Shown: positions 9,694-20,812 of the stretch, in pieces
How positions within the stretch are numbered: position 1 is the first letter of the stretch
How the letters are laid out: each line of letters begins with the position of its first letter
Assembly (NCBI RefSeq): GCF_905220365.1
Contig: NC_061152.1
Span: 1,973,001-2,037,000 of the forward strand
Reading direction: 5' to 3'
Length of the DNA stretch: 64,000 bases
Origin: Vanessa cardui
Taxonomy: Eukaryota; Arthropoda; Insecta; Lepidoptera; Nymphalidae
Made by a program: the position numbers and the translations under genes
Notes under the pieces: generated by a model
The model's input: the letters and a program-made list of their open reading frames with translations, nothing else
The model's database searches: none
What the model was told of the DNA's origin: nothing

Positions 9694-11002
9694 CAGGGTG
9701 GGCCAGAAAGGCGTACGAATTTCAAAATCGCATTACTCTTGACCGGAACGCGGGAGCGGGGTGTGGGTAGCGGGGATAGGTAGCTTGCTTCTCGGAAATC
9801 AGTCGCCATGGAGCGTTTCACCGGTGAGCAGCGTGCGTTTTGTGTAAAAGCGTATTACAAAAATGGCGATTCGTGCACTATTGCGCGGCGTCTATTTCGC
9901 TCTAACTTTAGATTACATGATTTAAACCAATGTCCAAGTGAAAGTGTGATCAGATCGTGGGTTAGAAAGTTTGAGTCTTCGGGTTCGACGTTAAATGAAA
10001 AACCTGCGGGACGAACAAGGACAGTAAGAACGGAGGAGAATGTAAGCGAAGTCGTAGCGTCGGTCCGGCGCGATCCCCAGCAGTCGTCGCGAAAGAGATC
10101 AGCTGAGCTCGCCATATCAAGAACATCATTGAGGCGTATTTTGACAAAAGATCTTAAATTACACCCGTATAAGCTACAATTAGTCCAGGAATTAAAGCCA
10201 AATGACCACCATTTACGTCTTGCATTTGCCGAAACAATATTAGAGCGTTTTCAAAGTTTAAACAATATTCTCTTTTCGGATGAAGCTCATTTCCATTTGT
10301 GTGGATTTGTCAATAAACAAAATTGTCGATATTGGGCCGAAGAAAATCCCCAATTAAAACATCAAAGACCTTTGCATTCGCTTAAAGTTACAGTTTGGGC
10401 TGCCATGTCGGCTCAAGGAATCATCGGACCCCATTTCTTCGAAAATGAGCGAGACCATACAGTAACAGTAAATTCCGATCGCTACACAGCAATGCTACGT
10501 AACTTTTTCTTTCCCCGACTGCATAATTTTGAAGCTTACAACAGTAGAACCTGGTTTCAACAAGATGGGGCGACATCCCATACATCTAATGAGTCTATGG
10601 CAGTCGTTAACGAAGTGTTTATTGGATAACTGATATCGCGTCGAGGGGACATTCCGTGGCCTCCCCGGAGCCCAGATCTCACGCCACTGGATTTTTTTCT
10701 CTGGGGATACCTGAAGAGTCGCGTTTATGCTAATAAACCGACGACGATTGCCCAGCTCAAAGAAAACATTCGCGAGGAAATGTCCGCTATCCCACGAGCG
10801 ATGTGCCAGAAAGTTTTCACAAATTTGAGGAATAGATTGGAAGAGTGTAAACGTGAAGAGGGCAAACACCTAAATGATGTTATCTTTAAAAAATAAAATT
10901 CCCATTTGTTCCTTTTATAATAAATATATTTTTTATTTCCTGAGCTTGGTATTTTTTTTTATATGATGTTTTCTTATCCGCTTAACTTTATTGCCCACCC
11001 TG
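9694..11002 (+). mobile_element. Mariner/Tc1-superfamily transposon, nearly intact
   Basis: The element is about 1309 bp with TA on both sides (9692-9693 and 11003-11004). The left end reads CAGGGTGGGCCAGAAAGGCG; the right end, on the minus strand, reads CAGGGTGGGCAATAAAGTTA. The terminal repeats match over the first dozen bases and then diverge. It encodes one transposase frame spanning most of its length (9808-10896). Size, TA target site and terminal repeat fit the mariner/Tc1 superfamily. Confidence 0.92.
9808..10896 (+). pseudogene. Mariner-type transposase with one in-frame stop
   Basis: The transposase cuts and pastes its own element by binding the terminal inverted repeats. The frame opens MERFTGEQRAFCVKAYYKNG and has a helix-turn-helix-like N-terminal half. 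Catalytic-domain landmarks follow: the first Asp in ILFSDEAHFH, the second in WFQQDGATSH and the third in WPPRSPDLTPLDFFLWG. By my count 36 codons separate the second and third Asp, counting the stop. The only defect is TAA at 10627-10629, after EVFIG. The same frame continues LISRRGDIPW and runs to a natural stop at 10894-10896, giving 362 codons. The stop falls between the second and third catalytic residues, so the product would be inactive unless read through. Confidence 0.9.
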
Positions 11003-11033
11003 TACCTTTCAATGACAATGTAACCACGTTAGT

Positions 11034-11330
11034 TTCACTTGGTGGTAGGGCTTTGTGCAAGTCCGTCTGGGTAGGTACCACCCACTCATCAGTTATTCTA
11101 CCGCCAAACAACAGTACTCAGTATTGTTGTGTTCCGGTTTGAAGGGTGAGTGAGCCAGTGTAACTACAGGCACAAGGGACATGACATCTTAGTTCCCAAG
11201 GTTGGTGGCGCATTGACGATGTAAGGAATAGTTAATATTTCTTACAGCGTCGTTGTCTATGGGTGATGGTGACCACTTACCATCAGGTGGCCCATATGCT
11301 CGTCCGCCAACCTATACCATAAAACAAACA
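11034..11330 (+). mobile_element. SINE-B, full length
   Basis: Complete copy from ACTTGGTGGTAGGGCTTTGT to CCAACCTATACCATAAAA, with an AAAC-rich tail. It lies directly beyond the mariner element. Confidence 0.8.
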
Positions 11331-11435
11331 AAACAAAACAAAACACACGACGAATAGCGGTCGCAGTCATCTGTTATCTCTCTGGGCGTAACTGGTTTGG
11401 ACCTGAATTTAATCTTAAAATTCAACTCTGTAATA

Positions 11436-11612
11436 TCCGGCTGGAAGAGGACCATTCAGTACAAAAGTTGTTGATTAGTATCATAGATCATTTTTAACCT
11501 TACTACAATTATAATAACGTTCGATATACCTTGACGTGAACTTAAAACGCATAGAAGATACTCTCTTACGTTTGTTAGTACCCTGGTATTATGTTTTGGT
11601 ACAAACGTGACT
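11436..11612 (+). repeat. Family E unit
   Basis: Head ATCCGGCTGGAAGAGGACCA is diverged. Tail CCCTGGTATTATGTTTTGGT is intact. Confidence 0.65.
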
Positions 11613-11845
11613 GTAACGGTTGCATACAAAACTGACGCAGCAAAAGCCCCATTTCCCATAAAAACATTTTATTTTAAAAATTATTTTTTTCTTTTTTTAA
11701 CTTCTGCCAATCTATCAATATTAACACATTAAAATAATTATCATCAATTAAACACATGAAATTCACTTTACACAAAAAAGGGCAAAATTTTCCTTATAAA
11801 ATAAATGTATTTATAACCTCACACGGGTCAAATTGATGTGACGAC

Positions 11846-12025
11846 TGCCAGTCCGAGGTCTCGGGTTAGATTCTCGGCTGAGTCGATGTAGAAAAAGTTT
11901 ATTATATGTTGTCTTGGGTCTGGGTGTCTGTGGTACCGTCGTTACTTCTGATTTTTCCTAACACAAGTGCTTTAGCTACTTACATTGGGATCAGAGTTGT
12001 CCAATATTTATTTATTTATTATTAT
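11846..12025 (+). mobile_element. SINE-C, 5'-truncated
   Basis: SINE-C is about 220 bp. It carries GACGACCTCCGTGGTCGAGT, GGTACGCCACTCCGAGGTCC, a tRNA B-box-like GGGTTCGATTCCC, then GTCGTTACTTCTGATCTTCC, and a TTTATT tail. This copy begins at CCGAGGTCTCGGGTTAGATT. Confidence 0.75.
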
Positions 12026-12029
12026 TATT

Positions 12030-12460
12030 GTATTACTAAAGAAATATTAGGGGGGTAGTGCAGCTCATTTTTGCTGTCTATGCTGGTTGTCTTCACGTTT
12101 GGACTCCACTTTCACACACTATCAAGGTAGACTGGAGTCATATGCCTACCCGAATTCTATAAAAATCACATACGTGTAAAAAAACACGTATTTATTTCCA
12201 TTATTTCGCAACGCAACCTGTTAAATCCAATTAAAACTATGTAGGGACCCATATAAATACACATAAGTGGTATCAAAATCCGTCCAACCATTTACCGTTA
12301 CTACTTCGTGTTAAAATATAAAAAATATAATTGAATAACAAAGGAGACACCCGATTTTGGGCCCAACGTTACAAACATGAAATTTATCCCAAAAAACTTG
12401 TCTATTTTTTCAGATTGCCCTAAAAATATTAACCAAAATAGCAATGGCCAAGTATGAAAA
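12030..12460. other. Unassigned sequence with a short exon-like stretch
   Basis: Positions 12053-12127 read as a short open stretch (VQLIFAVYAGCLHVW) followed by GTAGAC. It has no matching neighbouring exon and its origin is unknown. The rest is AT-rich. Confidence 0.25.
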
Positions 12461-12469
12461 AAAGCAAAT

Positions 12470-12625
12470 CATAATGTTGTCTTAAATTTTCGCGATTATT
12501 ACACATTTAAATAAAACTAATTATACGGATGAATCGCGTATATTGATTATTTTTAAACATCCCGACGTTTCGAGCACTTTGCAGTGTTCGTGGTCACGGG
12601 TAGACTAAGATGACATTTGTCTATT
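12470..12625 (-). repeat. Family N terminal piece
   Basis: Contains AACATCCCGACGTTTCGAGC and GAATCGCGTATATTGATTA, which match the inverted ends of the element at 29300-29765. The other end is not seen. Confidence 0.6.
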
Positions 12626-13039
12626 TGAAGAACAAAGGAAATATTATTAACAACTACCGCCAACGATTTCTCATCAAGTTTGCAAAAAGCAAATCATTAG
12701 TCTGTAATCACGAACTGACTTTGTAAATGCTTTTTTACCGTAAGCGTTAGATTAACCATCTTCAAAGTATTTAAACAACTGTCAATGACAAGTATAAGGT
12801 ACGTAACCGTACGAGATACACTTTTAAATCGATACGAAATAATGTCGATTAATCGATTATGAAATTGTTTTTTTATTCTTTAGAAATATTTATTGTATTT
12901 TATTTAATACAGTAAAATAGTAATGAATAAATAAATACATTATGCACTAAATGCCTTCATACTGATTTTTTATTGCGTACATAATCGGGATAGACTTATT
13001 AATGATCGATTGATCCATCGATTTTTATCTTAAAATCGA

Positions 13040-13790
13040 TATCGATGGACATTCCTTCAGCAACTATGTGTCATTGTCGCGTCTGTGGTTGTCTGTGGTC
13101 TGTCAATTGTCATGTCAATTGGCATTCGCTTTCTGTATTAATACGTAGTGAATGTGTTTTTCCGTGTTTCTTGAATTTATTGCGATCCGTGCTTGTACTC
13201 CGATACTGAACGCTTTCTGATTCTTGACACGATACTCTGCTACACATATTGACCCTTGCGCGAACACCTGGTTACCTGTACTTTGCCTTTTCGACGAGCC
13301 AAGCTTGATCACGGACAAAATGAGTTTCTGCATTAATTGTGGAATTGCAACTGATCGTTCAAAATAATGTAACACCTCCTGCACAATTTTTAGATAATAT
13401 TTTATTGTTGTACAGAGAAGATGAAGATTAATAAATAAATTTTTTATGTATCTATGTATGTGAGTATATACATATACATATATTTATATGTAACGTATGT
13501 AGGTTATATATATTTTATATTAGTATGTATATTATAAGTCATTATTTTCGTTTATCATGAATATTATTTTATTTTTATTTTTTGCACTATCCTGCTTCTG
13601 CTTTTGCAAATCCTTTCACCAAAGGTTGTCTGTTAGAGATTGCTTTAGCAATAAGACCGCCTTTGCACGCTCTTATTTTCTTTTCTTTGTTCTAATTGTT
13701 CTCTTTATTTGTATGTCCTTTCATTGTGTGTGCAATAAAGTATTAAATAAATAAATAAATAAATAAATTAATAAATAAGTAATCATTTTT
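13040..13790 (+). mobile_element. Probable internally deleted LINE (5' leader plus 3' tail)
   Basis: The 3' part (13615-13775) has GGTTGTCTGTTAGAGATTGC, then AGCAATAAGACCGCCT and GTGCAATAAAGTATTAAATA with an AAAT repeat. The LINE ending at 51381 has the same order: GGTTGTCTGGTAGAAATCGC, AGCGATAAGACCGCC, GTACAATAAAGTATATTATT. Both are preceded by ATGT-rich sequence. The 5' part contains a short frame MSFCINCGIATDRSK (13319-13366) with a CxxC motif, as at the start of some LINE ORF1 proteins. I infer a LINE that lost nearly all coding sequence. A host gene start is an alternative. Confidence 0.45.
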
Positions 13791-13844
13791 ATTTATTACC
13801 TTTTCCATCGAAATACTTTAGTTTTATTTTATTTATTTATTTTT

Positions 13845-14080
13845 ACGGGGAAGGGCGGCAAACGAGTTGACAGATCACCTGATGGAAATTGAATGCTGCC
13901 GCCCATGGACATTTGCAACACCAGAAGAGAAGGGGTGGGGAATTAGGCCTCCGGTATCCTCACTCACGTAGCGAAACACGACACAAGTGTCATTTTACGC
14001 CGGTTTTCTGTGAGGTCGTACCTTTAACACGTACCTAAGGTCAGAATATAACCTAAAATGTAGGATATGAGAAAACTTTG
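13845..14080 (-). repeat. LINE-like fragment
   Basis: Shows GGGCGGCAAACGAGTTGACA and CACCTGATGGAAATTGAATG, typical of dispersed LINE 3' regions in moths and butterflies. No frame. Confidence 0.35.
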
Positions 14081-14550
14081 GGCTCCAGAGCATAAAAGTT
14101 AAGGATACGATCTAAAACGCTAGGATAAGAGAAAACCTTGAACTAAAGAACGTACAAGCTTAAGGATACGACCTAAAATGCTGGGATGACAGGAACTGTC
14201 AGTTTGTGTTGTAGGTACATATCAGAGAATTTATTTAATTGTTATTTCGGTAGTAGGGTATATATTGATGGGCCTAGTTGACAGACTGTTTTCTGGTAGT
14301 CGCCAATTGTGAATAATATTGTTAAAGCCCTAATATACACGACTTATTAAACTTAAAACAGAATTAATTGACATAACCTCAAATATATTTATTAATTTTT
14401 TTATTGATTTGGCCATTGCAGATCAACCTGAAAATTGGCCCAGCAATATATCTTTATAAGTACTAATTGAGGGCTAAATTGGAGCCCTGTAACGTCAGGC
14501 CCAAGTTTGTATGGAAACCGGTGGTCTCCTTTCCGAACTATTCCAATTAA

Positions 14551-14726
14551 ACCCGGATAAAAGAGGCTGAATCGGTATATCAAATTTAGTAATTTAGCGA
14601 ATTCAATTCTAACTATGCATAGCATAAAGTTCCTTTTGCATCATTGAAATACTCGACAAGTGATAGTCTGTCGATCTCCTATTTGGTCATGTTATCCTGG
14701 TACCTTGTTTTGGTTTAAACGTGACG
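14551..14726 (+). repeat. Family E unit
   Basis: Head ACCCGGATAAAAGAGGCTGA; tail ATCCTGGTACCTTGTTTTGG and TTAAACGTGACG. Confidence 0.75.
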
Positions 14727-14829
14727 TCATAGGAATATTTTTTTTGTTTTGTGTGTGTGTATGTGTGTTCTTAACGACGCATAGAAAGGGGATTGTATAC
14801 TTTATATTTATATATATATAGTACACATA

Positions 14830-15015
14830 TATTTCAGGACCAAACCAACAAAAAGGAAGGTATATTTGTATATAATAATACACAGACAATATAGTAAAGA
14901 AACGCTGATAATTTTAGAAGTTTTTACTGTGATGTCGTGAATAAACAAATTATGTAGTATATTTAGTATCAGTATTGCCGTTGCCGGGTTGCTCGTATAT
15001 ATAATAAGTGTTGTT
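14830..15015 (+). mobile_element. Family G Helitron-like fragment
   Basis: Family G includes ATAATATAGTAAAGAAACGC, GTGATGTCGTGAATAAACA and GTATTTAGTATCAGTATTG-type words. Copies elsewhere end GGGCGGGTCGCTAGT. This copy ends in TGCCGGGTTGCTCG rather than CTAGT. Confidence 0.5.
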
Positions 15016-15050
15016 AATTATGAACGTGTGTATAATAAACACATATATAA

Positions 15051-15266
15051 CCCGGTTAAAAGAGGTCGAGGTGGTGCAAAAAAATAAATGAAACTTTATT
15101 GATAAACCCCACAAATGTTTTCAATTTAGTTCCATCGAATTTAGACCTAGTTACAGTTCCAATAAAGTGTAATTTTCAATATTTCAAGATTGTATCTGCA
15201 AAGTGAATATTATACCTTGCATTTCATAGTACCCTGGTACTTATGTTTTGGCTAAAAACGTGACTC
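15051..15266 (+). repeat. Family E unit
   Basis: Head ACCCGGTTAAAAGAGGTCGA; tail CCCTGGTACTTATGTTTTGG, then CTAAAAACGTGACTCC. Confidence 0.78.
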
Positions 15267-15454
15267 CGTAAACGGTGACGAGGTGAGGTGGTAGGTGGGA
15301 TGAGTTGACCACATCAAGTTTGCTATTGTGTACTGGAAATGCAATGCTTATTTGGAAAGGTATGGAAAAACCACCGGCGAAAGCTAGTTCCAATGTAATT
15401 TGGACCCTGGCTACTACTACTGTCCCTTCGATAACATAGATAAATAAATGATGA

Positions 15455-15515
15455 TTAAATAAAAGGATTATAATATCACATGATCTAATATATTCGTCAA
15501 TTTGACGCGTCACTG
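15455..15515. mobile_element. MITE-I internal fragment
   Basis: ATATTCGTCAATTTGACGCG matches the middle of MITE-I. A right-end fragment lies at 16085-16130, beyond SINE-A at 15775, but the sequence between does not match. Confidence 0.45.
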
Positions 15516-15774
15516 AAAACCAGTTTTGGAGCAAAACTCCAACAATAAGTAAGGGACATTTTTTTCGGGGACATTGCACCATTAAAGATTCTCTTTTTTT
15601 CATTTTTATTATTAGTTTTTTTATAGACATGTTTTTTTTCCTTTTCTCTTCATTGTTGTAAGTATATTTTTATTTAATAATTGCATGTTACATTTGTTTT
15701 TCCTGTTAACATTTGTTACTATTTTTTTTATCTTTTGTATTTCTTTAATTTGTAAACGTGTGTGTTCCCGAATA

Positions 15775-16073
15775 CAACAACAACAACAACAGCCTGTAAA
15801 TTACCACTGCTAGGCTGGCCTCCTCTCAATTTGAGGAGAAGGTTTGGAACATATTCCACCACGCTGTTCCAATGCGGGTTGGTGGAATACACATGTGGCA
15901 GAATTTCTATGAAATTTGTCACATGCAGGTTTCCTCACAATGTTTTCCTTCACCGAGCACGAGATGAATTATAAAGACAAATTAAGCACATGAATCAGCG
16001 GTGCTTCCCTGGGTTTGAACCCGCAATCATCGGTTAAGATGCACGCGTTCTAACCACTGGGCCATCTCGACTC
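15775..16073 (-). mobile_element. SINE-A, full length, with 11-bp target duplication
   Basis: Complete reverse copy from an ACAACAACA tail to the CATCTCGACTC head. GTTCCCGAATA occurs immediately on both sides (15764-15774 and 16074-16084), a clear target-site duplication for a retroposed SINE. Confidence 0.93.
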
Positions 16074-16477
16074 GTTCCCGAATAAACCTTATTCTATTCT
16101 ACATCTAAGTCGTGTCGTACTATAGTACTTTTCTCCAGACGTGGGCTATTTACGGAAAGGTACGCTTAAAACTAAATCTTCTCCATCATGTTACGTTCCA
16201 ATATCATGAAATTTAGGTGAAAAGGTAGGAATTTATCAGACCTAAATTAATTAGATAATTAAACTAAGAAAAATAATTAACAAACAGATTGATTCAAGAA
16301 GAAAATTTATATGTAAAGTGCATGTATATTATAGTAGAGAAAAGCCTAGAATACTTTTATGTTCGTACTTCAATCTTGAAGTTGTATATATACTTACCTT
16401 TACTATACTCCTGTGAAACCGGGGCGGGTAACTAGTATATAACATATAAGTCACGCGTCACTATTTACACCGGCTCA

Positions 16478-16823
16478 ACCGGTCAAAAGAGGCCGAATCG
16501 GTGTGACGGGCATTCGTATTGATTATACCCATTCAAAATAAATTAAACCTTGTTACTTTGGAAATACAATATAATTTACAATATCGACATGATGTATCTA
16601 CTAACATAAGAATTACTGACATTAATTGCTTAAATATATACAAATATGAACTAAAACTAGTTGCTGTATAAATCTTGACCGCGTGGAATGGTGGTAAGAA
16701 TGCTAGCACCATTTCCCCGTTGAATCGCAATTCCGACCCTCTGTATATATGTATCTACTTGGGAAATATCGCCTCTTATATTTTATGGTCTCCTGGTACT
16801 TATGTTTTGGTTTAAACGTTACT
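16478..16823 (+). repeat. Family E unit split by family L, inside left arm
   Basis: Head ACCGGTCAAAAGAGGCCGAA, tail CCTGGTACTTATGTTTTGGT. About 150 bp of family L (TCTTGACCGCGTGGAATGGT) is inserted in the core. The same insertion is in the right arm, so it predates the duplication. Confidence 0.75.
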
Positions 16824-17309
16824 CTGTATGGCAGGATCCGAGATGGGTCTAGTTGTAAATAAAGTACGTGTTGTTGTTATCTCAATAGATATGATTGCGG
16901 GTTCAAACCCCAAGCAGGCACATCTTTTAAAGCTGATTTTTTTCTTGTAAACCATTTTTATTGTTCTTTTTTCAAACTTCTTTTGCTGCAAATATAAAAA
17001 AGTATCTAAGATGTTTTTATAACGTGCGTGCGTACAAGAAACATCTTTGTTTGCCGTAGGTTAATCGTAAGCCGTGATGGCAAATTGTATGTGCTCTCTT
17101 ATACCGTTGTATTGCTTGCTCTTGGGTCTACTATTTACAGACCAAAAGTTAAAAAGACCCTTTGAAAATAATACACAGAATAAGAATGTTCAAAAGCCCT
17201 TAGATTCGATGTTTTTTTGACAGGCGCCCCGTGGCTAGCATCTATTTTTTATTATAGTAGTGTAAGGTAGTTCTTCTTTCTTTTGTAATTCGTGGGAAAC
17301 TGCTATAGA

Positions 17310-17635
17310 GTCACGTTTAAACCAAAACATAATACCAGGAAACTATGAAACGGAAGAGAAATACATTCGGCAATCGGTATGCACTTGCTTTCGTTCTTGA
17401 AATATAATAAATTGAACCTTATTGTTAGAACAGTAAGGTTGAAAATAACCTTGAATGAATACATATGAAATGGAACAGAGCTTCCGTTTAATGGATGATA
17501 CCTGTTGCAGTCTCTTCAACGTTGTAAGTTAAACTTTATTATTTTTGTTTTAAGGTTTAATATTCCTTAAAATGAGTACATAGATTATTATCTTCTATTG
17601 CAGCAATTCGTCCTCTTCTATCCGGTGTTGAGAAC
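17310..17635 (-). repeat. Family E unit inside left arm
   Basis: Reverse copy: ACGTTTAAACCAAAACATAA and ACCAGGAAAC, with core hairpin AACCTTATTGTTAGAACAGT then AAGGTT. The head is CCTCTTCTATCCGG. Confidence 0.7.
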
Positions 17636-18168
17636 TGCAATGGCGTTACATGTAAGAGCCGTTATGGATTGTTGGTTAGAACACTTGGACCATATTCCAA
17701 CAGTCGTGGGTTTGATGCTTCACTGATTATATGTGCCTAATTTTAATTAATTAAATTTAATTTTGTCGCCCGGGCTCTACTTGCGTTTTAGGGTGCTGCT
17801 TGTCATGTATCAGGTAAAAAAGTCTTTTTCTTGGAGTTCAAGTTTACTTCATACCAAATTTCATCTAATTCGGCTTAGCGGTTTAGTCGTGAAAGAGCAA
17901 CAGCCAGACAGAGTTACTTTCATATATAATATAAATTATTTTCGTATTCCTTGATCAAATACAAATATCATGAAGTCAGCGATGTTGAATAAAACTTCAA
18001 TTCTCTAAGAAGACTTTTGTCCAGCAGTGGGCATTGTGAGGGTATTTCTATACACTTATGTTTGCATATAAAAATTTTGTATGAAATGATCAATTAATAT
18101 GAATCCAACCATAATAAAATCATTTTTTTTGTCTATTTGTTATGAGAACTCATGGGAAAATGCTATAG

Positions 18169-18342
18169 AGTCACGTTTAAACCAAAAGATAATACCAGGG
18201 CACTACGAAACAGAAGAGATTCGTTATGCCTTCCAGGATATCGTTGTTCAATATTGAACCTTATTAAAAAAGCAGCAAGGGTAAAAGTCACTTTGCATCA
18301 AAATTAATATATACAGATTCGACCTCTTTCATCCGGATATGA
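18169..18342 (-). repeat. Family E unit
   Basis: Reverse copy with tail ACGTTTAAACCAAAAGATAA and head CGACCTCTTTCATCCGGAT. The flanking word ATGGGAAAATGCTATAGAG is shared, mirrored, with the copy ending at 22247, so some copies extend past the tail box. Confidence 0.78.
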
Positions 18343-18381
18343 CAATATCAATAAAGGTCTATTAAAAGCCTAATTAGGACC

Positions 18382-18573
18382 AAAGGAAAACAGCCTTTGA
18401 CATATCGGGCTGTCTGTTTTTCAAAACTGTTTTTGTCAGTCTGTTTGTTCCGGCTAATCTCTTGAACGGCTGGACCAATTTTGACGAATTTTTAACTGAT
18501 ATAATAGGGAATAACTTAACTACAATTTTTTTTTTGTAAAATTTAAATGCGAACATAGTCGCGGGCACAGCTA
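18382..18573 (+). mobile_element. Family F Helitron-like element, 3' end intact
   Basis: Contains GTTTGTTCCGGCTAATCTCT and ends GTCGCGGGCACAGCTAGTGA, the expected CTAGT terminus. Confidence 0.68.
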
Positions 18574-18599
18574 GTGAGTACTAAATAAATGTGAGGGGA

Positions 18600-18766
18600 A
18601 ATGTTTAAACCAAAACAAAATACCAGGAAAATATAAAACGAAACAGACTAAAGGCTTTTGGTATTTCAGTGACAATCGTAAATTGTACCTTATTATTTGA
18701 ACGTCAAGGTTTAAATTTCTTTACTCCTTATAAGTCTTTCACGCCAATACGTCCTCTTTTATCCGG
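18600..18766 (-). repeat. Family E unit
   Basis: Reverse copy: GTTTAAACCAAAACAAAATA, ACCAGGAAAA, core ACCTTATTATTTGAACGTCA then AGGTTT, head CGTCCTCTTTTATCCGG. Confidence 0.78.
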
Positions 18767-18992
18767 TTCTATCAAATATCGATGATATTAATTACTTTTA
18801 CAGATTAGCAGTTAAATTGATACTTTATTGAAAATTTAATTTGAGAAAGTATCAAATCGTTGATTATCTAGAATTAAACATAATTAATAATTCTTATCAA
18901 ATTAATAAATTAAATTATATACGGAAAAGTATCAAAGTTAATGGGAAGATTTTCGTAAAGTAAAATATAAAAGTAAAAGTTAATTACACACT

Positions 18993-19175
18993 TACCCGGT
19001 TGAAAGAGGTCGTGTCGGTGTGATGGTCAGTGGCATTGATTTGGATTACCCAAATGAATTTGAACCTTGTGGGATTACAAATAAAGTGTCATTTGCAATA
19101 TTATAATATTGCACCTTTATTATGGAGCTCTTACATATCATAGTTGCCTGGTACTTATGTTTTGGTTAAAACGTG
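18993..19175 (+). repeat. Family E unit, complete
   Basis: Head ACCCGGTTGAAAGAGGTCGT, core AACCTTGTGGGATTACAAAT, tail CCTGGTACTTATGTTTTGGT. Confidence 0.8.
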
Positions 19176-19363
19176 AGTCTTGTTAAGAACGTAGAAATTG
19201 TATCGCAGCCAAACATTTGTTTCTTCTACTCACTCACTCATTTCAGTTAGTTTACGTTTACAACAAGCCATCATAAATACCCTTCTAAAGAGATGAGAGT
19301 TTAGGTTTTAAAATTATTTTTTTGATATAAATATCTTAAGAAAAGATCATCATAGTTCGACAT

Positions 19364-19678
19364 GTAAGTCGAGATGGCCCAGTGGTTAGAACGCGTGCAT
19401 CTTAACCGATGATTGCGGGTTCAAACCCAGGCAAGCACCGCTGATTCATGTGCTTAATTTTTCTTTATAATTCATCTCGTGCTCAGCGGTGAAGGAAAAC
19501 ATCGTGAGGAAACCTGCATGTGACAAATTTCATAGAGATTCTGCCACATATGTATTCCACCAACCCGCATTGGAACAGCGTGGTGGAATATGTTCCAAAC
19601 CTTCTCCTCAAAGGGAGAGGAGGCCTTTAGCCCAGCAATGGGAATTTACAGGCTGTTGTTGTTGTTGTTGTTGTTGTT
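19364..19678 (+). mobile_element. SINE-A, full length, with target duplication
   Basis: Complete head, body and GTT-repeat tail. GTTCGACAT flanks both ends (19355-19363 and 19679-19687), with similarity continuing into ATGTA/ATATA. Confidence 0.92.
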
Positions 19679-19777
19679 GTTCGACATATACATATATGGG
19701 GTTATATGTTATTCACATTTACTCTCTAGCATCAAATCATTTCATCTCCAGCGGATTTAAATTTGATACTTCTACTC

Positions 19778-19850
19778 AACAAGAGCCTGTAAATTTCCCA
19801 CTGCTGGACTAAGGCTTCCTCTCCCTCTCTAGGCCATTAAGCACATTAAT
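19778..19850 (-). mobile_element. SINE-A, internally deleted fragment
   Basis: The reverse 3' end (GAGCCTGTAAATTTCCCACT) joins directly to the AAGCACATTAATTCACTGGT segment, so most of the body is missing. Confidence 0.7.
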
Positions 19851-19861
19851 TCACTGGTCCT

Positions 19862-20080
19862 TCTTCTACTCGTTTTTGAGCAAAATTATTTTGTCGGACA
19901 GACAGTCCGACAAGCCAACCGACTAATTTTACAAATAAATTTAGTCTTGTCCAGCTTCCAGAGATTAACCGGAACAGACAGACAAAAATTGTAAAAAATG
20001 TTTTTTTCATATATGAACCGTGTATGTGTTCATATCATGTATCAAACAGACTACAATTGTATTATATCATCTAGATAATT
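19862..20080 (-). mobile_element. Family F Helitron-like fragment
   Basis: CCAGAGATTAACCGGAACAG and the following CAGACAAAAATTGTAAAAAA match reverse family F. The terminus is not intact. Confidence 0.5.
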
Positions 20081-20084
20081 GGTC

Positions 20085-20278
20085 GCTCGTTAAGAGATGC
20101 TCGCGTGCTCGCTGATTGGATCGGTTTCCAAGGTACAGGGACAAAGTTTTCATGTCACTATGCCCATGACAAATTATGAAGTTGCTCGCTACATCCTCAA
20201 TTAAGTGAATCGCTCGAAAAAGACAAGCCCTCCAAACCTTAATATATAATTTTTTACTTTGTGTGCTACGTTCCTAAC
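20085..20278. other. Unassigned moderately GC-rich sequence
   Basis: Contains repeated GCTCGC words but no recognisable frame or repeat family. Confidence 0.35.
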
Positions 20279-20280
20279 AG

Positions 20281-20467
20281 ACTCACGTTTTATCCAAAAC
20301 ATAAGTACTAGGAGATTATGAAATGTAAGAGCTAGCAAATGAAGATAAAATATTTTAATAAAGCAAATGGCACTTTATTTGTAAAGTCACAAAGATCAAA
20401 TTCATTTGGGTAAGTCAAATCAATATCACAGACAATCACACCAACTCGACCTCTTTTAACCGGGTAT
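20281..20467 (-). repeat. Family E unit
   Basis: Reverse copy: CACGTTTTATCCAAAACATA, TACTAGGAGAT; head TCGACCTCTTTTAACCGGGT. Confidence 0.78.
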
Positions 20468-20526
20468 GCATGTGTAATAAATTAACAAGCTTAACTCATA
20501 AGTTAGTTTTAAAATATTTTACTCGA

Positions 20527-20700
20527 TATCAAAATAAAAATAAACTTTATTCAAGTGGGCTTTTACAAGCACTTTTGAATCGTCATTTAACAATTAAGTG
20601 AAGCTACCACCGGTTCGGAAAGTATATTCTACCGAGAAGAACCGGCAAGAAACTCCGGAGTTACATCCTAAATCTTTGATACTTTTATTTAATTTATTTA
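20527..20700 (+). repeat. Family D repeat, 3'-truncated
   Basis: AAATAAACTTTATTCAAGTG through GCAAGAAACTCCGGAGTTAC; it lacks the late TATCCTGCTTGG region. Confidence 0.75.
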
Positions 20701-20812
20701 TTAGCAGTTTCTTAAATTAAACTTTCAATGAAGTAATAGCTAATTAGTTACATAGGAAACTCTAAATACACTATCACAAGGTCATAAATGCAATCTCATC
20801 GATATTTGATAG

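Larger units (their letters stand above)
16408..17937 (+). repeat. Left arm of a 1.5-kb inverted duplication
   Basis: Reverse-complement match to 23648-25495. Shared landmarks in order: GTCACGCGTCACTATTTACA, a family E unit, a family L piece, a broken SINE-A head (GATTGCGGGTTCAAACCCC at 16893), ATGGCAAATTGTATGTGCTC, and a second, oppositely oriented family E unit (17310-17635). A family Q piece forms the inner end. No frame survives along it. Confidence 0.88.

Noticed and set aside
12053..12127. Possible host exon (VQLIFAVYAGCLHVW)
   Set aside because: A single short open stretch with imperfect borders and no partner exon; not enough to call a gene.
19371..19440. tRNA gene
   Set aside because: A- and B-box-like words are present, but the sequence is the head of a repeated SINE-A, with no intact acceptor stem seen. 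The same holds for all SINE-A and SINE-C heads.
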